From positions 1 through 64,000 of the forward strand of contig JAHCAG010000011.1 in assembly GCA_019635015.1 (NCBI GenBank): a stretch of 64,000 nucleotides of DNA, read 5' to 3'. The first letter of the stretch is position 1. The number at the start of each line of letters is the position of its first letter. A program made the position numbers and the translations under genes. Positions 9,496-17,580 of the stretch are shown in pieces. This stretch comes from Burkholderiales bacterium. Lineage in GTDB: Bacteria; Pseudomonadota; Gammaproteobacteria; Burkholderiales; SG8-41. The notes under the pieces are model-generated. The model did not search any database. It was not told where the DNA came from and worked only from the letters and a program-made list of their open reading frames with translations.

Positions 9496-10431
9496 TTATT
9501 TTGATGTCACGTTAAACAGTTCCTCCGCCACCGCCAGGGCATTGCGGCTGCGCAGTCCGAGATCCTCGTAATTCTTCAGATATGAAAACCGCGACTGGTC
9601 GAGATTCTGGCTGGCCTCGACCGGATCGAAGGCGCCGTCGGCAAAACGCTTTTTGACGGCATCGCGCAGAAACACCAGGTAGTCGTAGCTGTCGCGCAGT
9701 GACTGCTTCATGTCGGTGACCTTGCCGTGGCCGGGCACGACAATGCGCGGCTTCAGAGTATCGCGCAGGTATTCAAGACTCTTGATCCAGCGGCCGCTGC
9801 TCCCGGGCAGGACGCCGAGCATGCGTTCCGCGAACACAGTGTCTCCGGCGAAAACCGTGGATTGCGCGGGCAGCCAGACCAGCAGGTCGCCGGGCGTATG
9901 CCCGCCGCCGGTGTAGATCAGTTCGATGGTAATGCCATTGACCGGCAGGGTCATGCGCTGCGCGAACGTGGTGTCTGGGTAAACGAGCTCGGTGCCGGAA
10001 AATTTCCCGCCGAGCAGCGGTTTGATGCGTTCGACCTGTTCGGCGCCGCGGGCGCGCATGTCCTTTGCGGCACTTTCCGTTGCGATGATTTTTGCACCGA
10101 GTCCGCGGAAATAGTCGTTGCCGAACCAGCGGTGGTCCTGGCCACCGGTGTTGATCGCGTAGATGATCTTCCGGTCAGTGACCTTGCGGATCGCGGCGTG
10201 GATGGCTTCGGCGTTGGCAAGGCTGCCGCCGGTGTCGATGACCACGATGCCGTCGTCGGTCACGATGAATCCGGAGGTCATGTTGTGGCCGAGGTTCTGC
10301 GGTGAGCGCTGGCCCAGGTCACCGGTCAGCGCGTAGACCTTGTCGCTGACGCGGACGGTGTCGATGGCCTGCGAGCCAAGGCTGACGCTAAGACAGGCCA
10401 GAGTGAATGCCAGACGGAATATATATAACAT
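9496..10431 (-). CDS. exported metallo-beta-lactamase-fold hydrolase with altered metal motif
   Basis: The 311-residue protein has an N-terminal signal peptide (cleavage near residue 22) followed by an MBL fold. Conserved elements are VVIDTGG (63-69), GGGHTPGD (176-182, His178), FAGDTVF (Asp197) and VPGHGK (His235). The usual HxHxDH motif reads N-T-G-G-Q-D-H (94-100): the first two His ligands are absent while Asp99 and His100 remain. It may bind one metal or use another site. It is the last gene of the minus-strand ABC/LolA-like/barrel operon, 20 bases after the barrel gene. Substrate unknown. Confidence 0.75.
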   Translation of the reverse strand: MLYIFRLAFTLACLSVSLGSQAIDTVRVSDKVYALTGDLGQRSPQNLGHNMTSGFIVTDDGIVVIDTGGSLANAEAIHAAIRKVTDRKIIYAINTGGQDHRWFGNDYFRGLGAKIIATESAAKDMRARGAEQVERIKPLLGGKFSGTELVYPDTTFAQRMTLPVNGITIELIYTGGGHTPGDLLVWLPAQSTVFAGDTVFAERMLGVLPGSSGRWIKSLEYLRDTLKPRIVVPGHGKVTDMKQSLRDSYDYLVFLRDAVKKRFADGAFDPVEASQNLDQSRFSYLKNYEDLGLRSRNALAVAEELFNVTSK

Positions 10432-10451
10432 ATTGATTATATTGGTATTTT

Positions 10452-11735
10452 TTAAAAATACAGCCGTGCCTGCAATTCGATGCGCCTGCGGTTCGGCCGT
10501 TCGCCGAATTCGCTGAGGGTGTTTCCGGAGAGGAAGAAGGCGCGGATCTTCAGTTCCAGATTGGTGATGCCTGTATACAGGATTTCCGGCGCCACCGAGA
10601 AGCTGCGGTCATCGGCATTGGCGATCAGCGTCAGCGCTGGCGTGAAGTAGAGGATGTCGAAAGGCTCTTTCTGGCTCGCGCGAAGATAGACGTAGTTGCG
10701 TCCCGGATTGGGCCGCGCCACGCCCGAGCGGCTCAGGTTCGAGGCACGCCGCAGCGCATTGTCGTTGCCGGTGTTGAGGAACTGGGCGTACGCGGTGTCG
10801 ACATAACGGAAGAAGTCCTGCATTTCCTCTTCACGGTAACCGCTGCCGTTGCGGTAATACTCAAGAATCCAGGTGGTGTCGCGCTCGGTGAGATAACGCA
10901 GCCCGAGCAGGTAACTGGAGACGGCGTTCTGAGCCAGGGTCGTTGCCGTTCCGGCGGCATCAACAACCTGGCGCCTTGTGTCTTCGATGCGCGCCCATTC
11001 GCCGTGGATCTCGAGGTTGCTGCCGATGTTGCGCGAGAAATCGACACCGTAGCGACGGCTGCGGTTGCCGTTGCTGAGAAACATGAAATCGATGTCGGTG
11101 TCCTTGTAGAGCAGATAGAGCTTGGCCGCGGCATTGAGGTGGCCGCTGCTGCCGAAATCGGCGTTGACGCTGCCGGTCACCGGCAGCAGCACCGGCGTTA
11201 AGGCCACGGTGCGCAGGTCGCCGTCAAAATTGCGGATCCAGTCGGCGGCAAGGATGGTGAAACCCTGGCGTGCGAGGTCCGGATCGTTGGGGTCCTTCTG
11301 GCGTTCGACGAAGCCGACCGGGTTCCAGGCATAACCCTTGCCCCATTTCAGCGGGATCTTGCCGGCGTCCAGTGTGAAGCCGGGGTCGGGCTTGTACGAT
11401 CCGTAAAGCTCGTCGAAGCGGAATTCGCGGTCGAACTGGCGGGTTTCCCAGTTGCCCTCGGCATGGGCCCGCGCGCTCAGCGTGAACGCGCCGGAGCGGA
11501 GCTTGCCCTCCGGCTTCAGTGTCAGCGTGGTCTGGTCGAGGCGGCTGTGCGGTTGGCGATAGAAACCCAGCTGGTACAAGGCGGCATCCCGGTTGAGCTC
11601 CAGCCGCTGCTGCTTGAGTTCGATATAACCCCCGAACTCGAACGGTTTCTTTTCGAACTGAGAGGCGTCGAAGCTGAATTCCTGCGCCTGTGCTGTGGTG
11701 GCGATGAGCAGAAGGAGGGCGGCAGTGCGCAGCAT
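10452..11735 (-). CDS. predicted outer-membrane beta-barrel protein
   Basis: The 427-residue protein has a signal peptide (MLRTAALLLLIATTAQAQ) and then alternating amphipathic strands with many Tyr/Arg. It ends in ELQARLYF, with a terminal Phe as expected for BAM-dependent outer-membrane proteins. I recognise no named family; it resembles DUF1302/alginate-export-like barrels in general layout. It lies 7 bases downstream of the LolA-like gene and in the same operon as an FtsX-type ABC transporter, which suggests it is the outer-membrane exit or acceptor of that system. Confidence 0.65.
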   Translation of the reverse strand: MLRTAALLLLIATTAQAQEFSFDASQFEKKPFEFGGYIELKQQRLELNRDAALYQLGFYRQPHSRLDQTTLTLKPEGKLRSGAFTLSARAHAEGNWETRQFDREFRFDELYGSYKPDPGFTLDAGKIPLKWGKGYAWNPVGFVERQKDPNDPDLARQGFTILAADWIRNFDGDLRTVALTPVLLPVTGSVNADFGSSGHLNAAAKLYLLYKDTDIDFMFLSNGNRSRRYGVDFSRNIGSNLEIHGEWARIEDTRRQVVDAAGTATTLAQNAVSSYLLGLRYLTERDTTWILEYYRNGSGYREEEMQDFFRYVDTAYAQFLNTGNDNALRRASNLSRSGVARPNPGRNYVYLRASQKEPFDILYFTPALTLIANADDRSFSVAPEILYTGITNLELKIRAFFLSGNTLSEFGERPNRRRIELQARLYF

Positions 11736-11742
11736 CGCGGTG

Positions 11743-12477
11743 CTACTTGCGCAGGTCTTCGATGCGCGGGAGGTAGTTCAGGCTGAACACCTCGTCGGGC
11801 AACTCGCGTTTTTTCAGCTGTGAGTACAGCATCACCGATTTGTGACCCTTGTAGAGCGGGCTGTCGGTTTCCACGGTCGCCGGGCGGCGGATGCCGCCGC
11901 CGAAGTCCCTGATGTCCTTGAAGTGCAGCGTCTTGATCAGCAGGCCGCTCGCCGCGTAGGCCTCGATCTTCACCGGCAGCAGCAGCTTGCGGTCCACCCA
12001 CATTTTCAGGCGGTCGTAGGCGACCTCGTTGTTGCGCGCCTTCAGGGAGAGAATGTAGGCATCCTTCTGCTCTTCGACTCCTTCGGCGTTGTATTCGACG
12101 GCATAGTCGACGCGCAGGATGTCTGCGTTGTTGAACACGCCGCCAACAACCGACTGCAGGCTGGTGATGCGCACCGGCTTGCCGACGCTGGGGATGTAAA
12201 GCCACATGTTCTCGGCAAGGCGCAGCGTGGCACGGCCCTTGTCGCTGGGCGGGTCGAGGAACAGTGCAACCACCTTGTCACGGCCTTTCTTGACTGAATA
12301 CAGCACGAACTCCTTTTTCCGGCCATCAGGCTCGATGTTGATCAGCTTGCGGTACATCTCGTAGGACTCGGGCTCGAGATTGCGGTCGACTTTTTTCAGG
12401 ATATCGTTGCCGTCGGCGGCCCAGGCGGGCAGCACTGCAACAAGGGCGAGGGCAAGCAGCAGGATCTTGGGTTTCAT
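11743..12477 (-). CDS. LolA-like outer-membrane lipoprotein-sorting family protein
   Basis: The 244-residue periplasmic protein has a signal peptide ending in AWAAD. It resembles the LolA-like family annotated as outer membrane lipoprotein-sorting protein: DILKKVDRNL near the mature N-terminus, then KGRDKVVALFLDPPSDKGRATLRLAENMW-YIP and MWVDRKLLLPVKIEAY. These half-barrel proteins bind lipids or lipidated proteins in the periplasm. It follows the permease gene by 18 bases and precedes the barrel gene by 7, an order that fits transport from inner-membrane ABC machine to carrier to outer membrane. Confidence 0.75.
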   Translation of the reverse strand: MKPKILLLALALVAVLPAWAADGNDILKKVDRNLEPESYEMYRKLINIEPDGRKKEFVLYSVKKGRDKVVALFLDPPSDKGRATLRLAENMWLYIPSVGKPVRITSLQSVVGGVFNNADILRVDYAVEYNAEGVEEQKDAYILSLKARNNEVAYDRLKMWVDRKLLLPVKIEAYAASGLLIKTLHFKDIRDFGGGIRRPATVETDSPLYKGHKSVMLYSQLKKRELPDEVFSLNYLPRIEDLRK

Positions 12478-12495
12478 GGTGTTGTTCCGTTATGT

Positions 12496-13743
12496 TCAGA
12501 CGTGGCGCAGCGCGGTGATCGGATCCATGCGTGAAGCCTTCCACGCCGGCTGCAGACTGGCCAGCCCGGCGACGACAATGACGATGGCGGCGGTTGCCAG
12601 CACGTCACCGGCCCCCAACGCCGGCGCGAGCAGCAGGCCTTTTTGCTGGCCGAAGGCATAGGTGATCTGCCAGATGTTGAGCGCCCACACCGCAGCCAGG
12701 CTCACCGCAACGCCGATCATGGTGCCGGCAGTGCCGAGCATCAGGCCCTCGGCAAGGAACATGCCGAGTATGCGCCCGGGTGGTGTGCCGATCGCGGCGA
12801 TGGCGCCGATCTCGCGGATGCGTTCGTAGACCGCCATGATCATGACGTTCATCACTGCCACCAGCACGATGGACACCAGCATGATCTTGATCGCCAGTGT
12901 CAGCACGTCGATCATTTTTGCGATGTTGGCGAATGGGCTCAGGCGCTCCCAGGTATGCAGTTCGAGCGCAGGCTGGCCCATCTTGTTCTTGACGCCGTCA
13001 AAGGTTGCCTGAAGCCGGACTGCCACCGGGTCCAGCATTTGCGGGTCTTTCAGGCGCACCGCGATTTCGCTGACCTCGGGCTCGGCCATGCGCAGCAGCT
13101 CGCGCGCGTCTTCGATGTGGATGTAGCCGTCGCGGCCGCCCGGACCGGTCGCGCTCTCCAGGGTGCTGCGCACCTTGAAGGTCTTGCCGTTGACCGAGCC
13201 GTCGCGGTTGGTGGCGATCAGCACCACGGTGTCGCCGGGGCTGACCTTCAGCCCGCGTGCCACCAGTACCGGCACCAGCAGCTCGCCGCGTGCGAGCAGC
13301 GCGCCGTCGCGTGTGCCGTCAAGCCGGCGGCCGGGAAGCAGCGGCAGCACGGCGGCCTCGGCCTCCGGCTCGACGCCGTTGATGCGCAGGCTGGTGGTCT
13401 CGGTGAAGTTGCTGAACATCGCGCCGAACTTGATGCGCGGAGAGACTGCCGCGACTGCCGGCTCCTGCTGCAGTTCCTTTGTCACCCGCGCCACCATCTG
13501 CGGCGCCATGTTCATGTTCAGCGGCAGGCTCTCGATGGAGGCGACATAGCCGCGGCGATGCAGCTGCAGGTGGCCGAGCATCGAATCGGTGATCTGGCCG
13601 ATCATCAGCTGCTTGAAGGAGCCGCTGATCGCCATGAAAAGCAGCACTGCGGCGACGCCGATGACGATCAGCAGCGAGGTCAGCAGGCTGCGTCGCTGGT
13701 AGCGCAGCAGGTTGCGCGCGGCGAGCTGGATTAGTTTAAGCAT
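12496..13743 (-). CDS. ABC transporter permease, FtsX/MacB/LolC-E type
   Basis: The 415-residue protein has one N-terminal membrane segment (about 20-43), a ~240-residue periplasmic domain of the MacB_PCD type, and three C-terminal segments beginning near residue 285. This is the MacB/LolCDE topology, used for mechanotransmission rather than channel-type transport. Its start overlaps the 3' end of the ATPase gene by 8 bases. With that ATPase it probably extracts a lipidic substrate from the inner membrane or drives a periplasmic carrier. Confidence 0.88.
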   Translation of the reverse strand: MLKLIQLAARNLLRYQRRSLLTSLLIVIGVAAVLLFMAISGSFKQLMIGQITDSMLGHLQLHRRGYVASIESLPLNMNMAPQMVARVTKELQQEPAVAAVSPRIKFGAMFSNFTETTSLRINGVEPEAEAAVLPLLPGRRLDGTRDGALLARGELLVPVLVARGLKVSPGDTVVLIATNRDGSVNGKTFKVRSTLESATGPGGRDGYIHIEDARELLRMAEPEVSEIAVRLKDPQMLDPVAVRLQATFDGVKNKMGQPALELHTWERLSPFANIAKMIDVLTLAIKIMLVSIVLVAVMNVMIMAVYERIREIGAIAAIGTPPGRILGMFLAEGLMLGTAGTMIGVAVSLAAVWALNIWQITYAFGQQKGLLLAPALGAGDVLATAAIVIVVAGLASLQPAWKASRMDPITALRHV

Positions 13744-14431
13744 GAGTGACTCCAGAATTGGCTGCCATGCGTCCGTCTTCCAGGGTGTATGTCACTTCGG
13801 CTTCGCGCATGACTTTCGGGTCGTGGGTCGAGAATACGAAGGTGGTGCCGAGCTGGTCACGCATTTTTTTCATCAGTTCGATGATGCGGTGGGCGGTGTC
13901 ATGGTCGAGGTTGGCGGTGGGTTCGTCGGCGAGTACCAGTTTCGAATTCGAGACCAGTGCGCGGGCAACAGCCACGCGCTGTTTCTGGCCACCCGAGAGC
14001 TGATCGGGCCGTTTGTTGGCCTGGTCGGCCATGCCCACGGCATCCAGCATCGCCAGCACCTGCGTGCGCCTTTTTTCCGGCGGCCAGTTCTGCACCATGA
14101 TCAGCGGGTATTCGATGTTTTCGTAGGCGGTGAACACCGGGATCAGGTTGAAGTCCTGGAAAATGAATCCGATATGGTTGCCACGGAAGGTCGCGCTGGC
14201 GCGCCGGTCCAGGGATGCGACATCGGTATCGAGCACTGAAATATGCCCACTTGTGGGGTGGTCGAGGCAGCCGATCATGTTGAGCACAGTGCTTTTCCCG
14301 CTTCCGGAAGGGCCGACAAAGGCGACAAACGATGCGGGTTCGATGGTGAAATCGACGCCGCGTACGGCGGGGACGTCGATATCGCCGATGCGGTAGGTCT
14401 TGGTGAGTCCTTCAGCGTGGATCAGGCTCAT
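13736..14431 (-). CDS. ABC transporter ATPase, LolD/MacB-N type
   Basis: The 231-residue protein carries Walker A GPSGSGKS (40-47), Q-loop FQDFNL near 91, signature LSGGQ (145-149), Walker B LVLADEP (166-172) and the switch His in STHDPK. These place it in the LolD/FtsE/MacB subfamily that pairs with FtsX-like permeases. It is the first gene of the minus-strand operon running to 9496. Confidence 0.92.
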   Translation of the reverse strand: MSLIHAEGLTKTYRIGDIDVPAVRGVDFTIEPASFVAFVGPSGSGKSTVLNMIGCLDHPTSGHISVLDTDVASLDRRASATFRGNHIGFIFQDFNLIPVFTAYENIEYPLIMVQNWPPEKRRTQVLAMLDAVGMADQANKRPDQLSGGQKQRVAVARALVSNSKLVLADEPTANLDHDTAHRIIELMKKMRDQLGTTFVFSTHDPKVMREAEVTYTLEDGRMAANSGVTHA

Positions 14432-14645
14432 GGATTGATGTGTTTTCTGTGAGGTTTGGGGAGACTTCAGTATGCGGCGCGTGCACCTTCGGGTATTGAT
14501 GTGGATCAGCAGGCATTGGGGCGACGGCTGTCAGTACGCTGGGTGACAATTGCAATTCCCTGCAGACATGGCGCGATCTGCCCGTGGCTTTCATGCCGAG
14601 TCCGGAGATCGCAACGTGTGCCGGCATCACGTCGCGTGGCGGAAT
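14432..14645. other. intergenic region with probable operon promoter
   Basis: This 214-base stretch separates the ABC operon start from the end of the methyltransferase-like gene on the same strand. It should contain the promoter of the ABC operon. I see no convincing -35/-10 pair, RNA gene or repeat in it. Confidence 0.3.
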
Positions 14646-15314
14646 TCAGGGTTTTCCGGGCTGGAACACCAGGAAGTACTGGTTCGGCAGAAAACCGTGT
14701 TCTTCAGTCAACCGGTAGCCGGCGCGCTGCAGTTCGGCTTTCACTTGTTCCGGCGCGATACGCCCGGCCGGCGGCGGGCCCACCGGTGAATCCATCCTGA
14801 AATCGATCACCGCGAGTCGGCCACCGGGTTTCAGCGAGTTTTGCAACTGGCGGAAATACTGTTCGCGGTTTTCGACGTGGTGGTAGACGTCGACCAGCAC
14901 GACTACATCGGCTTTTTCCGGCAGCCGCGGATCGCCGGGTCTGGCCTGCACCGCACTGACGTTTTTCAGGCCTTCGCGTCTGGCGCGCTCGGCCAAGTAC
15001 TTCACCATGTCCGGTTCGGTATCGAGGCCGTAGACCCGGCCCTGCGGCACCATGTGCGAGAAACGGGCGGAGAAATAACCGGTGCCAGAGCCGATGTCGG
15101 CGATCACCGCATCCGGTTTCAGTTTCAGTGCCTGGATCACTTCATGGGGTTTCTGCCATGCATCCCGCTTGGGATCATCGAACACTTTTGCCCAGTGTTC
15201 GGCGCCGCTGAAGCTGTGGTCGTGGGTGTGCGGGGTTTGTGCTGCGGCAGGTGCGACCGGCAGCAGTGCGCAGAGCAGCAGGGCGGTGATTGAACGCCGG
15301 GCGAGGAACGTCAT
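14646..15314 (-). CDS. exported class I SAM-methyltransferase-fold protein
   Basis: The 222-residue protein starts with a clear signal peptide (MTFLARRSITALLLCALLPVAPAAAQ is not exceeded; cleavage after AAAQ, about residue 26) followed by a His-rich stretch. The methyltransferase fold then shows motif I ADIGSGTGYFSA, the acidic residue after beta-2 (YGLDTEPDM), VVLVDVYHHV (motif IV region) and LKPGGRLAVIDF (motif V/VI). The nucleotide fold looks intact, yet the protein is predicted to be periplasmic, where SAM is not expected. It follows the acetolactate-decarboxylase-like gene by 20 AT-rich bases. Confidence 0.75.
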   Translation of the reverse strand: MTFLARRSITALLLCALLPVAPAAAQTPHTHDHSFSGAEHWAKVFDDPKRDAWQKPHEVIQALKLKPDAVIADIGSGTGYFSARFSHMVPQGRVYGLDTEPDMVKYLAERARREGLKNVSAVQARPGDPRLPEKADVVVLVDVYHHVENREQYFRQLQNSLKPGGRLAVIDFRMDSPVGPPPAGRIAPEQVKAELQRAGYRLTEEHGFLPNQYFLVFQPGKP

Positions 15315-15345
15315 AAAAAATCCTTTAAAAACAATTACTTATTGA
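15315..15345 (-). repeat. AT-rich recurrent motif (copy c)
   Basis: On the minus strand this reads AGTAATTGTTTTTA, one mismatch from the 14-mer AGTATTTGTTTTTA found at three other places. It spans the stop codon of the upstream gene and runs to the methyltransferase start codon. Confidence 0.6.
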
Positions 15346-16066
15346 TAGGCAGTAACAGTACCGAACCCCGGGGCACGCGGTATTCGTCGACATGTCCCGA
15401 TACCGAGAAATCTGCATTGGCGTAATGGACATGGAAACGTTCGCCGGGATGCGAGGCAATGCCTTCCAGCGCAGTGGCGGTATAGAAGCCGAGCAAGGTG
15501 CCGGCAGCCGCGGTTTCCTTGAACACCCGTGAATTGGCGTGACCCTGCTGATGGGTGCCACTGCCGTGTTGGGCACCGCCGGAGGGTGCGCCGGTGACCA
15601 CATGCCAAACCAGATTCATGCCACTCGTGCGCAGCGCGAAAGGAAAGGCTTTACCGGTATCCAGCCCCGCTTTTTTTGCGGTGGATACGACGAAGCTCTC
15701 GAATTCCTGCTGCGTCATGTCTTTTCCGACCGGCATTTCCTGCCAGGCATAGACCTGGGCGCGGATGAACAGCACGGCTTCGTCCCTGTCCATGGCCGGG
15801 CTGGTTTCGCCTTTTTCCGAGTGCCCGCGTGAGACCAGCATTTTGCCGTCCCACAGCAGCAGCTCGCCGCGCATGCCGGCGACGGCGCCAAGGCCATAGC
15901 TGCCTTTGGCGCTGCCCAGTTCCGATACCTTGACCACGCCGGCAGTGTTGCCGGTGTGGGCCAACTGTTTGAAATTGCCCCAGGCCTGGACGGCGAAGGG
16001 TTCGGCGGCGTAAGCAGCGACCGCAGTCAGCAGCAGTGATATCAGGGCAAGGCGAAAGCTTTTCAT
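15335..16066 (-). CDS. exported acetolactate-decarboxylase-like protein
   Basis: The 243-residue protein has a signal peptide (cleavage near AYAAEP). Start at 16066 is preferred because the upstream 18 residues precede the signal sequence and are atypical. The body matches the alpha-acetolactate decarboxylase (BudA) pattern: WGNFKQL near the N-terminus, SYGLGAVAGMRGELLLWDGK, and HVHYANADFSVSGHVDEY, which carries the His-x-His...GlyHis arrangement used to bind zinc. It could convert acetolactate to acetoin in the periplasm, but no acetolactate synthase is adjacent and a different small-molecule decarboxylase is possible. Confidence 0.6.
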   Translation of the reverse strand: MKSFRLALISLLLTAVAAYAAEPFAVQAWGNFKQLAHTGNTAGVVKVSELGSAKGSYGLGAVAGMRGELLLWDGKMLVSRGHSEKGETSPAMDRDEAVLFIRAQVYAWQEMPVGKDMTQQEFESFVVSTAKKAGLDTGKAFPFALRTSGMNLVWHVVTGAPSGGAQHGSGTHQQGHANSRVFKETAAAGTLLGFYTATALEGIASHPGERFHVHYANADFSVSGHVDEYRVPRGSVLLLPINK

Positions 16067-16143
16067 GTTTTTTGTTATTCCGGTTTCAGTGAAAGAGGAC
16101 GTGAAAATCCGGCGATGCACTTGACCGCATCGCCGGAGAGTGC

Positions 16144-16836
16144 CTAGTGCGCGTGCTGCTGTGAAGGTGTCGCGGTGCCTGGCCTCGCAGCCGCCGCTGC
16201 GCCGCGCGGCCCTCCCGGCCCCATCGCCATGCGCGCGTCGATGCCGCGATGGAAGGCGACCGGCCCTTCCTTGACCAGTTCGGTGACCTCGTCGGCGTGG
16301 GCCTGCAGCGCTGCAGCCACCTTCGGGTCGGGCGAAGTGCGGGTGACGATCGCACCTTTCGCCGTGAACTCGATACTGGACTTGATGTTCTTCGCGTTGT
16401 CGAAAATCACCGGCAGCGTGGTGCTGAAGATGTTGAATTCCTTGCCGTCCTTGAGCCGTCCCGACATGCTGGCAACGTGGGCCTTGATGTCCTGGGCGAT
16501 TTTCGGATCGTCGGATTCGGTGACGGTCCTGATGCCGTCGGGCAGGCGGGTGACCGTGCGGCGGATTTTGGTGTTTTCATGCACCAGGTTCATGGAGATG
16601 CCCATGTCTGCCGCGGAATTGGCGTCCTGGGTGGTCAGCATGCCGACCGGGCCGCGGCCCATGCCACCGCCCATGCCGGGGCCCATACCCTGACGCATCA
16701 TCGACTCGTGGCCGGCGCTGCCGTGGTCATGCAGGTTGGCGCCCGGTCCCCGGGGTGTTGACTGCGCCAATGCGGCGCTTGCTGCAAACACCGCAACGGC
16801 GGCCGCTGCGATGACAATCTGGCTGCTGGTTTTCAT
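16144..16836 (-). CDS. Met/Gly-rich exported protein of unknown function
   Basis: The 230-residue protein has a signal peptide ending in AALAQ and then a Met/Gly/His-rich segment (MMRQGMGPGMGGGMGRG). A folded region follows with RTVTRLPDGIRTVTESDDP and KEGPVAFHRGIDARM, and the C-terminus is Ala/Pro-rich ending in QQHAH. AGGAG precedes the ATG at 16836; a longer open frame upstream is ignored. The composition suggests periplasmic metal binding, but no defined site is visible. It sits next to another Met/His-rich exported protein and a two-component system. Confidence 0.65.
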   Translation of the reverse strand: MKTSSQIVIAAAAVAVFAASAALAQSTPRGPGANLHDHGSAGHESMMRQGMGPGMGGGMGRGPVGMLTTQDANSAADMGISMNLVHENTKIRRTVTRLPDGIRTVTESDDPKIAQDIKAHVASMSGRLKDGKEFNIFSTTLPVIFDNAKNIKSSIEFTAKGAIVTRTSPDPKVAAALQAHADEVTELVKEGPVAFHRGIDARMAMGPGGPRGAAAAARPGTATPSQQHAH

Positions 16837-16858
16837 GCGGAATCTCCTCGATGGTGCT

Positions 16859-16889
16859 GCAAAAAAAGAGGGGCCGTGCCGCGCCCCTC
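16859..16889 (-). terminator. intrinsic terminator
   Basis: On the minus strand GAGGGGC-(8 nt)-GCCCCTC is followed by seven or more T. It lies just after the stop of the gene at 16908-17366 and before the gene at 16144-16836, so the two may be separately transcribed. Confidence 0.8.
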
Positions 16890-16907
16890 CCACTGTTGCC
16901 GCCAGGC

Positions 16908-17366
16908 TCAGTGCTTGTGCTCGGTGTTCGCCGCTGCGTTGCGGCCTTGCGGGCCACGGTGCTCCGGCAGGGTGATGCCTTTCTCGGCTGCGCGTTTTTC
17001 CATCTCGGCGCGGTTGGCCAGCGCGATCTGCTGGCGCTCTTCCGGGGTCTTGGCATTGCGCATCTTGTCGCGCAAGGCCGTGCGCTCTTCCGGAGTGATC
17101 AGCGACTGGCCGGTCTGCGCGCCGCGCGGGCCGTGACCCTGGGCCTTGCCATGTCCGGCCTGCGATTCGCCGTGTTTCATGCCCTGCATGCGGCCCTGCT
17201 TCATGCCTTCCATGCGGTTCTGACCGGCATGGCCCTGCATGCCCTGGTGCTGTCCGCCCTGTTGCGCGCCATGGCCCATGTTGGCACCCATCGGGCTGGC
17301 ATGGACGACGGCGGCGAGGCCGAGGGAAAGGGCGACTGCGGCAGCGATCTTGTTCAGCTTGTTCAT
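16908..17366 (-). CDS. Met/His/Gln-rich exported protein, Spy/CpxP-like in composition
   Basis: The 152-residue protein has a signal peptide (cleavage after VHA) and a long Met/His/Gly/Gln-rich region with repeated MxGM and HGxQ patterns (about residues 25-85). A charged helical region follows (LITPEERTALRDKMRNAKTPEERQQIALANRAEMEKRA), resembling the LTPEQR elements of Spy/CpxP proteins. AAGGAAGAG precedes the ATG at 17366. It is transcribed divergently from an OmpR/EnvZ-type pair, so it is a candidate target, perhaps for metal or envelope stress. Function is not established. Confidence 0.65.
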   Translation of the reverse strand: MNKLNKIAAAVALSLGLAAVVHASPMGANMGHGAQQGGQHQGMQGHAGQNRMEGMKQGRMQGMKHGESQAGHGKAQGHGPRGAQTGQSLITPEERTALRDKMRNAKTPEERQQIALANRAEMEKRAAEKGITLPEHRGPQGRNAAANTEHKH

Positions 17367-17580
17367 GGTCTCTTCCTTTGCGTAAAGTTGTGGGGTCTTG
17401 TCCGGGTCTGCGCACCTTTGCGTGAACGCTCCCGACGCCTGCATTAACGCATTAGCCTGTAAACCAGTTGTTTCCGGCAAGGGTCCTTTGGTATCGCTGC
17501 TTTGCATCCGGAGAGAGATTGATACACTGCGATACAATTTTCCGGACGGCTCCCGGAGTCCTCCGGTATAAACACAACCC
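17367..17580. promoter_or_regulatory. divergent promoter region of the two-component system
   Basis: The 214-base divergent region contains a 10-bp-phased direct repeat, GATACACTGC-GATACAATTT (17521-17540), the spacing typical for OmpR-family dimers. CCGGAG-TC-CTCCGG (17553-17566) is a palindrome. TATAAA at 17567-17572 lies 8 bases before the regulator ATG. No Shine-Dalgarno is present, so the regulator mRNA may be leaderless. Confidence 0.5.
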
